A DNA stretch of 64,000 bases from Thuidium tamariscinum (lineage: Eukaryota; Streptophyta; Bryopsida; Hypnales; Thuidiaceae): the NCBI GenBank assembly GCA_947034885.2, contig OX344749.2, positions 3,797,501-3,861,500 on the forward strand. The letters run 5' to 3'. Made by a program: the position numbers and the translations under genes. The first letter of the stretch is position 1; each line of letters starts with the position of its first letter. Below, piece after piece: positions 47,321-58,160 of the stretch. The notes under the pieces are model-generated. The model made no database searches. It was not told the origin of the DNA and was given only the letters and a program-made list of their open reading frames with translations.

Positions 47321-47794
47321 AGCCCCGGTGGAATTTTTTTTTGGAATTTTGATGGTTTTAATTTTTTGTTTTAGAACTAGTTCATCAACAAACTAAACTA
47401 CCAATCGAGAGAAACTAAGAGAAATTTTTTTTTTAGAATTTTTTTTTGGAAATAAAAAATAGCCATGCACTTTGCAAACCTGGAAAGACTGAGGCACCAG
47501 GAGGTTGTAACTGATCATTGAGATTGTACGCAGGATGAGGCAGTGGAAATTTTTCACACTTACAAAGATAGGAAATATAGAAATTCTAAAGTAGTATATT
47601 TAGGAGGGCATTATTTTTGCCATAGATTTTGATACAAATGAAAATTGTATTTTGAGAAACTTAACTTATGTCTTCACATTCAAAACCATTTATAAAAATC
47701 ACAATAGAAATTGATATCATAGGAAGTTGCCTAAAATCTTTAAAATTTAATTTAAGGCTTCGTATATTTAGGAATTAACTCCTAAATGCCCAAG

Positions 47795-48010
47795 TCCAGT
47801 TTTGAGTTTCTTACAATTTGCTCTAAATTGAACAAAATGCCAACATTTTGATAAGTTGTATCAATTTCTTTTGAATTGTAATCATACGAATTCAATGTAG
47901 ACATATTAGAGAGTGTATAGGAAAATAAAACACAACAATATCACTTATGAAATGAAAGTTTATAATGTTTGATTATGAAGGTGTTTAAACTGCAAACGAT
48001 ATGTGAAGTC
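47795..48010 (+). repeat. Dispersed repeat family K, copy 3
   Basis: GAGTTTCTTACAATTTGC, GCCAACATTTTGATAAGTTG, and AACAATATCACTTATGAAAT align with the copies at 6905 and 29985. It is inside element C. Confidence 0.5.
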
Positions 48011-50453
48011 TTTCTATCTTCTTTTTGCAAGTCAAACCTAAGGAGTTGGTGACCAAAAACGTATGAGGTTAAAAAGCCTAATATGCATAATTCCAAATGA
48101 ATCAATTTATAGCTTTTCAAAATGTACTCTACAATTTTTGTAAATGAATTTTGAATGTGATTTTTTCTCCGAGATCCAGTGCATTTTAGGCTCCTTTTGG
48201 CTTTTGAAGAGCCCTCAACACAACAAAAAGTCAAGATTGCAATGGGTACCCTTGCACAAAATATTGAATACAAGAATCACTATCATTCATTTTCCAAATG
48301 GGATTTTTGACATTGAAAGTCCACTTCAAAAAGAACTTTAAAAAATAGTAATTTGGTCAGGTTTTATTTAATTTCAAAGTTTTGCAAACACTAGGTTTTG
48401 GTGCTTCATGCATTGAGGGGTTCAAAAGATGAAAATATCAAAAGTATTATACTACCAAGATTTTTCTTGCAACATTAACTCAATATAAGCTAGTGTGAGC
48501 TCTAAATATATATCCAATAGATGATAGAGTATCTTTTTATATAAGACAAATTAAACCACACTTTTTCATCTTATGAATTTTGTATATAAAAGGAGAGTTC
48601 TTGCACAATAATGTGACTTCCAATGATTACTTTTGGATTCTTCAAGTAGATGATTCACAATGTTAGTATCAAAAAGGATAATTTGCACAATCACTAGCTT
48701 ATCATTATAGGGTTAAGAAAGGGTGTCTTAAGCAATGTTATAGGCATTTTGTTTTTAATAAAACTTGTCAAGCATTTGAAGAACCTAAGATTTGTTTTCA
48801 TCCAAATTTTTCATTTTGCGAGAGAGGTCATATTTTGTAAAAGACTTGAAAATTTTGCCTAGTTTGTATGGTTTTCAAAAATTTATAGTTCAAAAGTTGT
48901 ACAATGCTCTTGGAGCAAATATTCTTGATAAAGCAACATATAGGGTGTAGTAATTCTAATCAAGACTTGGAATGCAATTTTTTGGTTGTATTCAAGGATG
49001 GAACTAATAAGATTATGACACGTTGTCGTAAGAATTGCGGTCTATCCGGAAAAGCACGGGGCTTCTGGCTGTAGTAGATGTCTATAAAGTGAAAAGAAAT
49101 GAAAAGAAACAAAAAGCTATAAAGCCAACATCTAAACCTATCACATATGGAAAAGTATAAAGTCTAAACGAAAAGATCTACAACTCCAACTCACAACCTC
49201 AAACCTCAACCCTCAATTCTCAAACCTAACAGAAATGATAACACTCGAAGCCGCCTCGAGTTTGCCTACCACACTCTCAAGCTTGAAGAACACACACTCA
49301 ATATAAAATCAATATCAACAAAAAGAACAAAATACAACTTCAAACAAAAAGATGGCTTCTAAACACAATCACTCAATTTCCAACTCCAAGTAATGGAAAG
49401 TAATTGAATACACAAGAGTCCAACCAAAAAGATGATCTAACATCCCATGATGAAGATGAATCCAAGGGGGAAAGGCCTCCCTTTAAATACCCTTCAAAGA
49501 CCTAACCTCCTTATGAGACTAGCCGCCAAAAAGACCTAACCTCCCGGTGAGACTAGCCATCCAAAAAACCCTAATCCATTAACACTTGGAATTTCACTTG
49601 AATTAACTTAGATGCCTAAATTTACTTAATAGACGGCCCACATCACGACAACGTGTCCCAAATTAGTGAGCAAGAAATTAGGGAGTATTGAATAGAACAA
49701 GTATTTCTTGAATGATTGGAATAAGAAGACTATGGACATTGGCTATTGTTCAAGAGTATATTTTAGCTCTCAAAATCCAAAACAATTTCAATTTCGGGAA
49801 TTCAATTATGAGAATATTAAAATCTTTGTATATGGGAAAATTTTTGATGGCCTCATCCTACATAAGTACAATGTGCTGCAAAATTGCCTCAATGATTGGT
49901 TACAACTTACTAATTGGTGCCTTGGTCTTTCCGAGTTTACAAAGTGCATAGCTACTTTTTGTTTCCAAAAATAAAAATAAATAAATAAAACAAACAAACA
50001 GTGATTGCAGGCTACTAACAAACGAAACCAACATTGACTGTTGATGACGTCGATCCCTGCTAAGCACTATTGCCAAACCCCAACCTTGGGTGTTAACTCT
50101 CTACATATTTATCTTAGGACTACTAGTGTGAACGTACCATTTAGTGTGATTTTAGTGTATATTATAAATTCAGTGTGATTTTAATATACAGCTCATAGAT
50201 TAAAACTATACTAAGCATACTATAAAATGTTCAAATTTTTGGAGGGGAATTTTGGCAAGGCTACTTTAGAAATAAATTTTAATAAATTTTTGTATTTTTG
50301 TATACCCTTTATTATTTTTTAGGTCTAAAAGCTCATTACATGGATGCTAATTTATTTTGAAGGATTGTACGAAATTTACCTCCAAGGCAATTAAAATTAC
50401 CCTTCATTAGTTCGCATGTCGACATCAAAGAAACAAAGAGTCCACCCTCCAGG

Positions 50454-50545
50454 ACTACATGAAACAATTACATGAAGATCTTAGACTAGAGAATTCTTCA
50501 ATTTTGCCGATACACATTGAGCACTTACACTACTTATCTATTAAT
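50454..50545 (+). mobile_element. 3' LTR of the gypsy relic, second part
   Basis: Begins with the duplicated ACTACATG and continues AAACAATTACATGAAGATC, GAATTCTTCAATTTTGCC. This matches the 5' LTR fragment at 42635-42720. Confidence 0.7.
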
Positions 50546-51761
50546 TCAATCATTGTTGTTTCTTGTATATCTTGATTATTGAATATTCTTGTGCTTGTTA
50601 TTCATGTTTATAACAGATATAATGTGGTACAATTCATTGTTAAAAGCAATAAGTGTTGCAAAATTCAATACTCATGAATGGGTCCAATCGTAAAGAGCTC
50701 TAAGAAATAACATCGTTTTTTGATGGTTAAAACAAAATTTGAGCTTTTGCCAAAGTTCATTTGATTTCTCTATCTTTAATTATTAATGTTCTAATGAAAG
50801 AACAACATGGCGACAAAACAAAAGTAAAGCTTTTCAAGAAGTAACAAGTGAAATAGTGGCACTTATAGTGAAGCTTGTAGCACCAAGATTAGTTTCACTT
50901 ACAATGCAATTAGCGTCAAAAACAATAGTGTCTAATCATTACTTAGCAAATATATGCACTTTCACAATTCTCGTTGATAATAAATAATTACTCTCATCTT
51001 CTGCCAATTGTGGAAAAAGAAGAGGTTGAAGTCTTGGTGGCTCAATAATAGTAGCAGCCATCATAATAGTCGTAAATGTACCAATAGAAGAAGTTGAAGT
51101 AGTTATCATAAAGAATAAAAAAAATGACCAAGGGAGGATTAGGGTTTGGAGTAGAAGATGAAGATAAAGATAAAAATAAAGATAAAGTGAAAAAGTAAAA
51201 ATAAAATAACAAATAAATAAAATAAAATAATAAAATAGAAAAAAATAGTAAATATAGAAAAAAATAAAGGCAAAAACAAAGATAAAGATAATATCTATAT
51301 TCTTTTTTTAAATTTAAATTTAAAATAAAATTTCAATAAAAAAAATTTAATTAATTAATTAAAAAAATTTAAGCAAAAATTTGGAACAGTTGTGAAAAAG
51401 TAAGAAGCTATAAGAAGAAAAAATAAATAAATAAATAAATCTATGAACCAACAAAAAATGGTTGGAAGAATTTGAAGAACAACAAAAAGGGGTTGAAGGA
51501 TTGAAGTGAAGGAGATAGAAGGTGGGGAGCCGCAAAAAAGAAGGGAAAAGATAACTTCCTTCTACAAAATAAAATCTAAATCGCAAATTTGAAACAAAAA
51601 TTAAAAGTGGTTGAGCTTTGTAATTGTAATTGAGCTTGTTTGAGCGTATTGATAACATATTAAAAAAAGAAAATGAAACAAAACTTCAAAATACCAAACA
51701 TCAAAGTGTGCAAGAGAAAAAATATTCTCACTAACATTGAATATTGGAGGTATATACAAAA
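50546..51761. other. Gene-free stretch with A/GATAAA simple repeats
   Basis: 51140-51460 is an almost pure purine low-complexity tract of AAAATAAA and GATAAAGATAAA units. The minus-strand open frame 51658-51359 is a translation of this tract. 51730-51761 holds a GAATATTGGAGGTATATAC block shared with 34590. Confidence 0.55.
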
Positions 51762-51816
51762 GGGTGATTGCAAGAAATACTTGTCCTATTTTTTGTCCTC
51801 TTAGCCTTGGACAAGT
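51762..51816 (+). mobile_element. Family A copy A4, 5' part, interrupted by B1
   Basis: Starts GGGTGATTGCAAGAAATACT and reads 55 bp into the family A sequence to GCCTTGGACAAGT, where element B1 begins. The remainder resumes near 53386. Confidence 0.85.
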
Positions 51817-53385
51817 CCCAGGGGGTGCACTATTCAAGAAATTTGTTGATCACCTGCGAACAAGTCCCTATTATTTGAGGGCTATGTAGGTGATTTTTTG
51901 GGATTTAAAGGAGGCTTACTTTACCTAAATTTTTAAAGGGTGTTTATTTCATGTACCCTATATTTTAATTAAAAAAATTTAGAGTGTCAATTTTTTATAC
52001 CCTATGTTCATTATAAATACAACATAGTAGAAAGACATACAAACAATTGACATACAAACAATTATAGTAAGCATGCAAATTCTTTGCTTGATCCTTGCAA
52101 ACCCTAAACCAAATTCAAACACAAATTTGGAATCTCTCAAGAAAATTCGAAAAACCTCCCATTTTGTAAACAAAAACCCTAACGTTAAAAAAACTTCACT
52201 AAACCCCAATCATCCATTCAACTCGCCATTCAATCATTGATTGAATTAACGAAAGTACTTGACCAATGAGAATATCATTCATTCATAGGTTCATTCATCC
52301 AAATTTAAATTTTCTTGTATAGCAAGCACACAGGATTCTAGTCGACCCTTAGCAAACCATAAATTCTTTTACCTCTGGGTGATTGCAAGAATGACTTGTC
52401 CTATCTGTTGTCCCTTAAGCCTTGGACAGGTGATTTTTTAATCATAACTTTTTCATTGTGTCTTTGTTTTTTGTGAAATTTGGAATAGAGGTAAACACTA
52501 AAATTCTTGACATTCGATAATTTTTTGAAATTTTTAAAAATTAGTTTACTATTTTTAAATTGACCCCAATTGGATGTCTACCTTGGCCATTTTGAGGGTT
52601 TTTAGTACTATTTCCAACCCTAAATTTCAAATCTGAAGGTGAAAATTGAGGTGCAAGGACTTTTACTATAGTTACACAAGTTTGTGAAGAGATTTTTTCA
52701 AAAATAGTAAAGTATTCACCTTCCACATGTATTCAAAGTGCATTACTAAAGTACACTTGTAGTGAACACAAAATATTTTTTCTGAAGATTGAAATTGGCG
52801 AGAAGAAGAACCTTTAAGTTAGTAAAAAAAATTTGTTCATTTTTTTGAATTTTTTTACTATTTTTTAAAAATAAAACTCTAAACTACCTATTTTCTTGTA
52901 TTTTTCATCACTCTTTCAGAGAGCATAACTTTTAGAGATAAATTTTTCTAAGTTAGAATTTTCATCCACATACTATTTAGAGTGCTCTTTAGATTATCAA
53001 TATTTTATTTCATTAAAAAAAATTTATTCCAAAAGTCACAGTAATGCAGTACTCGAGCCATTTTGAGACAAAACCGTGAAGTCATTCTTGCAATCACCCC
53101 TCTGTAAATTTAGTGTACAACTCATAGATTTATATTATATTAAGTATACTATGGAAAGTTCAAGTTTTTGGAAGGGAATTTTGGCGGGACTACTTTAGAA
53201 AAAAGAAAATTGATAAAAAAAAATTATTTTTGTATATCCTTCATTATTTTTAAAGTCTAAAAGCCCATTGTATAGATGCTAGTTTACTTTGAATAATTGT
53301 ATAAAATTTAGGTCTAAGGCAATTAAAATTACCCTTCATTAATTTGCACATTGACATCAAAGAAACGAGGATTGCACCCTCCGCA
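51817..53385 (+). mobile_element. hAT-like element B1 (1.57 kb including nested A2)
   Basis: Begins CCCAGGGGGTGCACTATT and ends near ATTGCACCCTCCGCA, with the inverse pairing GGGTGCA. Its two ends match those of B2. The 8-bp flanks GGACAAGT (51809) and GGTTAGGT (53386) agree at 5 of 8 positions, a decayed duplication. Removing A2 leaves about 850 bp with no coding region. Confidence 0.7.
52377..53099 (+). mobile_element. Family A copy A2 (723 bp), nested in B1
   Basis: The ends GGGTGATTGCAAGAATGACT and AGTCATTCTTGCAATCACCC are perfect inverses over 20 bases. CTCT flanks it at 52373-52376 and 53100-53103, a clean 4-bp duplication. The body shares GGATGTCTACCTTGGCCATT and GAGCCATTTTGAGACAAAAC with A1. 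Confidence 0.92.
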
Positions 53386-54036
53386 GGTTAGGTGGTTTTT
53401 TGATCATAAATTTTGCATCGTTTATCCAACTCAAATGAAACTTAGAATGAAGGTACACATAAAAGTTCCAAAGGTAATGTAATTTCTTGAAATTCCTTAA
53501 AATTATTTTACTATTTTTTAATTACTTTCGATTGGATGTCTACTTTGGCCATTTTGGGATTTATAGTCCTATTTTTGACCCCAAAATGAAAATTTTAAGC
53601 TCGAAATTGGCATGCATAGACATTTGTTAAGTTATTTGAGACCACAAAGAAATTTTTTTAAATAGTAAATTTTACACCTTCTACAAGTACTCAAAGTGCA
53701 ATACTACTCGGACACATTTGTAGAGAACACAAAATACTTTTCTCAAAGATGAAAATGGTTGAGGAAAAACATCTTAAAGTTAGAAAAAATAGATTTCTTA
53801 ATTTTTTTTTAAAAAAAATTGACTATTTTAAAAAAATTAGTCATCAAAGTGATTGTCTATTTTCATTGTGTATAACTCTTAGAGTTAAATTTTCTTAGGT
53901 CTAAATTTTAAGAGATACAATAATCTAATTATTCATATTTTATTTTATTTTTAAAAAATTTATTCCAAAAGTCACAAGACTCATCAAAATAGGCCATTTT
54001 GAGACAAAACTGGTAAATGTTTCTTTCAATGACTCC
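53386..54036 (+). mobile_element. Family A copy A4, 3' part
   Basis: Continues from the point where 51762-51816 stops: TTTTTTGATCATAAATTTTG, GGATGTCTACTTTGGCCATT, and GAGACAAAACTGGTAAATGT, ending TTTCAATGACTCC. The outer flanks AAAA (51758) and AATA (54037) fit a 4-bp duplication with one change. Confidence 0.85.
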
Positions 54037-54310
54037 AATAGAGAGAAACAATCAATAGTACTCTCTCCTTATTGGCTAAGAAATACCACCAACTTTTTTG
54101 TTGACTAATCCTCTATACATTATGAGGAGCTCTCCATCTGGTCCAATGATATGCAAGCAAAGTGCAATAACTTGAGCTGATAAATTGTGCTCTCAAGACA
54201 AGATGACATGCACCATTTCCAATAAATTACTATGAATTAATTCTTACCTTCCTAGTTATGCCTTCTCTTCTAACTACCCACCATATAATGCAAGGATGAA
54301 TTCTGTTCAA
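54037..54310. other. Spacer between family A copies
   Basis: 274 bp without a recognised feature. Confidence 0.4.
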
Positions 54311-55029
54311 GGGTGATTGCAAGAAACACTTGTCCTTTTTTTTGTCCCCTTGACCTTTAGGAGGTAGTTTTTTACTCATAACTTTTGCTTCTTTTGTTCA
54401 TTTGACTTGAAACTTGAAATGAAGGTGCCTACAAAAGTTTTACATTTTGTGTAATTTTTTCAATTTTTTCAAAATTATTTTACTATTTTTAAACTATTCC
54501 CGATTGGGTGTCTACTTTGGCCATTTTAGGGGGTTTTATTTCTATTTTTGACCCAAAAATGCAAATTTTGAGCTGAAAACTAGCATGCAAGGACCTCACC
54601 TAAAGTTACACAAGACCACTATGAGATTTTTTGAAAATACTATACTGTTCAACCTCCACATGTCGTCAAAGTGGATGACTTTGCGCAAGTGTGGAGAATA
54701 AAATTTATTTTTTTCAAAGATGAAATTTGTTGGATAAGAAAGACCTTTACTTGGGAAAAAAATTCATTTTCATTTTTTGAATTTTTTTCTATTTTTACCA
54801 AATTAGTGAAAAAAGAGCTATTTTCATTGTATTTTCCATTCTCTATAACATTTAGAGAAAAAAATTCTTAGGTTTGAATTTCAAGAGATATAGTATTCTC
54901 ATTGCTCTTCAAATTATCCATATGTTTTTCAATTTAAAAAAAGTTATTCCAAAAGTCATAGGACTCACAGGACTCATTGATTTTAAGCCATTTTGAGACA
55001 AAACCAATAAATGTTTCTTGCAACAACCC
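54311..55029 (+). mobile_element. Family A copy A3 (719 bp)
   Basis: The ends are GGGTGATTGCAAGAAACACT and AATGTTTCTTGCAACAACCC. The flanks TCAA (54307) and TCAG (55030) match at three of four. The internal ACATGTCGTCAAAGTGGATG block is nearly identical to A1. The open frame 54671-54871 is an accident of this repeat. Confidence 0.88.
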
Positions 55030-55198
55030 TCAGTTGGGACTCCCGGGCCTTACTTTGGCTATTTAATGTTATGAAGATTGAGAAAAACAAAGCATGAAAG
55101 TGATGAAACTGCACATACATTCTTTACACATAAGAGTTCACCAGACTTTCACAACATAACATTCAATAGCAGCCTATCACACTGCCCCCCAGTGGATG
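55030..55198. other. Spacer with P-family flank
   Basis: Contains ACATAACATTCAATAGCAG at 55160, the conserved outer flank of the P arrays in inverse. TTTAATGTTATGAAG near 55060 may be another remnant of it. Confidence 0.45.
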
Positions 55199-55267
55199 AA
55201 ATGATGTTGAATATCCCACACCATTCCATCCAGCAGATGAAATGGTGTGAAATATTCCACACCATTC
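55199..55267 (-). repeat. Palindrome array P, copy 4
   Basis: GATGTTGAATATCCCACACC and GTGTGAAATATTCCACACC palindromes are joined by ATTCCATCCAGCAGATGAAA. The right edge CGATAACTAAAGTTGC is the inverse of the AACTAAAG flank at the other loci. It lies about 400 bp beyond the 3' end of the methylesterase gene. Confidence 0.78.
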
Positions 55268-55665
55268 GATAACTAAAGTTGCAAACTTCAAGAAATGTCA
55301 GATGAAATTAGGTTATGGGGACTTCACAAAGAGAGAGGCAGTCCTTCTATGGGCTACTGAATGTTATGAATTCAGCTAAAAAATCAGAAAAAAATGTTTT
55401 TCTCAACAGAATCCTACTACTCCTACTTCAATTCTCTCCTTAGATCTGTGAAACCACGACGGAGATTACTAAACCCTAAACCCTGGGATGTCCGAAGGCT
55501 TGATCGATCAATCTAGACGAGAGTGTTACAATCCATATCATTGATTGCAAAGAATCTGACCATCACCATCTTCCCCTGCCCAAGGATCATCAAAAATTCA
55601 GTCAATTCAATCACTCCTACAATGACAATGAAACTAAAACTACCACATTCCAAAACTGCACCTAT
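55268..55665. other. Region 3' of the methylesterase gene
   Basis: Probably holds the 3' UTR on the minus strand near 55500-55665. Two telomere-type heptamers (CTAAACCCTAAACCCTGG) occur at 55470. They are too few to be more than a telo-box. No polyadenylation signal is assigned. Confidence 0.4.
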
Positions 55666-58160
55666 CTATTGTGCAGAGATGCAAGTGAGGAGTCGGACAA
55701 GCTCCAGCGGCAACGAGAAGAAGACGGCGTGGTCGCCATTGGCTAAGCAGAATACTTTCTCCGGCGGGTTGGCGGCGATCATGGCGTCTTGATCTTCAGG
55801 AGAGACGCCCTTGTCCTTCCCTGTGCGGATGTAGAATCTTCTCACGGTGCCGAAGTTGGCTGCTGTCAAGGGAAGGACTTCGGTGCCTGGGACGTATGGC
55901 GTGTCGGTGACCAGAAGCTTCGACAAGTTAATGTACTGGGGAACACGTGCACGCAATCAGGTGAGAAAATTTTGATGTAAGTAGAAGCGGAACTGGTTAC
56001 TTAATTACGTGGGGGTGGATTTGCACTGGAATAATTCACTACCTGCACTGTAGTAATGTTTGCAGCAATGTTTGAACGATGTTGATAATAGTCAAATGCT
56101 CTAACTTAGTGTACATGAAATTGGAGAGTTTAGCGACTGTTTTAGCGACATGCAACAGTTAGAACAGGCTTGAAGAGTTCACGTTACGTGTTTTGACAAA
56201 CACTCAAATTTTGGACCATGCTTCAGCAACCACGCAATATTATTCAGCACACATGGTCCAAAAACCACTTGGTTCACTTTGTCCATTTTATACGATCTTT
56301 AGTAGCAACGTGGAATGTCAACTTTAGAATTCAGTCCGTACTAAAGTTGGCAACTTGGCATTCAGCGTTGCCACTACAAGTGGTCTGAACGGTAAGTCTT
56401 TGCATCTGGAAAAGCATTGCACGTTTGCAGAAAAACGTTGTTTGCCTGTTTCAAAGTTTACGTGTTTGCCGCAAAAAGTTGCTCCAGCATGATCCAAAAC
56501 GTTGCATGCTACTACACACGTTGCTGAAAAACGTTGCTAGAGACTTCTCCAAATTCTGGTAGTGATCGATGGTATCAGGGAAGGGAAGAAAGTGAACGTA
56601 CCTTCTTTGGAGTCTCGCTCATGTAAAATTTGTCGAGCCTGTTCTTGTCGAGTCTTGCCGATGTGGGAGTAGGGGAACCGTTTGCGAAGTTGAAGCTCAA
56701 GTAACCGGGCGTCACCAAGTTGGGGAACGTCTGCAAGTAGGAGGGATTGAGTCGATCGTCCCAGTCAGCAATCGTATATGATACTCCATATTAACTTGAC
56801 TCGACATTGTATACGATTACAAGTGTTGCAGATACTCATTATAATTACTGAAAGTCTGAAACGTTGATAGCTTACAAGAAGACCACCTCGTTAACTCGTT
56901 TCAATCAGCAGCAAAAGAATCTCAAATAACAGTGAATATTTTCTCTCTTTGCATGATCCGTGTCCCCCCCCCAAAAAAAAACAACCAGAACTGAGCAATT
57001 AGTGCACTTTGCTGTGTTCCCCTCATACTAAGATTTTGCCTCAGATTCTTACGGTTGAGGGGAATGCTCCGAACATGCTCTGGTTGTAGGAGGGCGTGCA
57101 TGCTGAAACGTAGATGGCTTTGGAAACTTTCTTGGGGAACTTCTCCGATGCGTAAGCAATGGACCCTCCTCCCAGACTGTGCCCAACTAGAATCACCTGG
57201 ACAGATGAAAGTCATTCATGAATCCACACATTCAAGTGACTTATTAGACTGACGTCGCATATAACTGTACATGCGTACAATTTCCCAAAATCAGTAGCAA
57301 GTCGATCTGTTGTAAGAGTTACAGCAAGCAAGTTCAGCTTACTTTTTCATTCGAGCTGGTGATGGCATCGATCAATGGCTTGGTGTACTCCGCAACGGTG
57401 GTGATATCATCAGCAATCGCTTTGTTGATACCATTAGACGTCAGGTCCACAGCTATGGCAGAGAAACCATAAAGCTCCAGCAAAGTTATGACTTCAAACC
57501 AGAACCACGCTCCACCCCCGATTCCGTGAACGAATATGAACTTCTGTGGTGCGTACAACTGGATTTCCAAGGCAACAACAGAAATGGTCATGTTTTATAA
57601 TAAGATGGCTTGCCTCCGAGCACCAGAACTGTGGCAATCATTGTAACAGAGCTCTCAAAACTAGGATTATGGAAAATTTCGTTGTAATGGCGGCATTCTA
57701 TACACCATTAAATTTCCATTCATTTCCTTCTTTAGCTCCAAACTCTAGGACTGGAACAGGTTTCAGAACGCGCGGTCTAAACGCAAGAGTGCCCAAGTTT
57801 ACGGAATTATACCGCCATTTTAACGAATTTTTGGTTGAATGGTGCACTCAGATCTTTACTCTCCAGATTAGCGAGTGGAAAACTGCCAATTTCGTGAACA
57901 TGACGATAACAAAAAGTACTCATGTGCTGCACCGTACCAGATCTCTCTCACCACAAGCTAGTTTCGCAACACGTGAATGGAGTCGTTGTAAAAAGTTATG
58001 AGGAGTGCATTTTGCTTACCGAAGGGTCGATGCATATGGCATTGCTGCACCGGGCACCGCTTTTGCCAGAATCAAAAGTTGCCATTACCATCTGAGAGCA
58101 CAGCAGCATGGCTAACACTGCCAGACTCCGTCCAGCCTGGTTCCATGGTCTTGGAGCCAT
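55666..58160 (-). CDS. Secreted-type alpha/beta hydrolase, plant methylesterase (MES/SABP2-like) family
   Basis: Members of this family cleave methyl esters of hormones such as methyl salicylate, methyl jasmonate and methyl-IAA; the substrate here is unknown. Five exons on the minus strand, all joins in phase 0: 58160-58020, 57558-57343, 57196-57053, 56730-56602 and 55935-55666, giving 299 codons. Residues 1-27 look like a signal peptide (hydrophobic SLAVLAMLL, cleavage near VMA). HGIGGGAWFW (58-67) is the oxyanion region. VILVGHSLGG (121-130) carries nucleophile Ser126. GKDKGVS (249-255) likely supplies Asp251. ANGDHAVFFSLP (275-286) carries His279. An in-frame ATG at 58205 lies further upstream. 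I prefer 58160 because it puts the hydrophobic core at the N-terminus. Most SABP2-type enzymes are cytosolic, so the signal peptide is notable. Intron 4 (55936-56601) holds repeated ACGTTG words. Confidence 0.9.

Larger units (their letters stand above)
47085..50142. mobile_element. Element C with ~100-200-bp inverted ends
   Basis: GGTACATTCACACCAGTAGT through TAAATATGTAGAGAGTTAAC and GGTTTGGCAACAATGCTCAA (47088-47170) is the inverse of 50040-50140. The pairing extends loosely to 47290 and 49970 (TCAGTAGCC and CAATCATTAAGTG-type text). Inside are a LINE-tail-like piece, repeat K copy 3, and two 34-bp units of AGACCTAACCTCC...TGAGACTAGCC (49498-49562). Also inside is a small open block at 49708-49974 of unknown identity. 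The superfamily is not determined. Confidence 0.6.
43888..50453 (+). mobile_element. hAT-like element B2 (6.6 kb with nested insertions)
   Basis: The flanking 8-bp duplication ACTACATG lies at 43880-43887 and 50454-50461, and the interrupted LTR is restored when it is removed. The ends CCCGGGGGGTGCACTATT and the inverse of AGAGTCCACCCTCCAGG match at 14 of 18 positions. The left 240 bp match the left end of B1 at 51817 (CTATGTAGGTGATTTTTTG and ACCCTATGTTCATTATAAAT). The right 310 bp match the right end of B1 (TTAAAATTACCCTTCATTA). An 8-bp duplication is typical of hAT. The interior carries elements G and C. Confidence 0.78.

Noticed and set aside
51359..51658. 99-codon minus-strand frame rich in F, S and L
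   Set aside because: It is a translation of a purine-rich simple-repeat tract.
54671..54871. 66-codon plus frame rich in F and K
   Set aside because: It lies wholly inside family A copy A3, and the aligned segment in A1 is not conserved as protein.
55460..55490. Telomere-type repeats
   Set aside because: Only two AAACCCT units are present, with no array. This is no more than a telo-box-like word.
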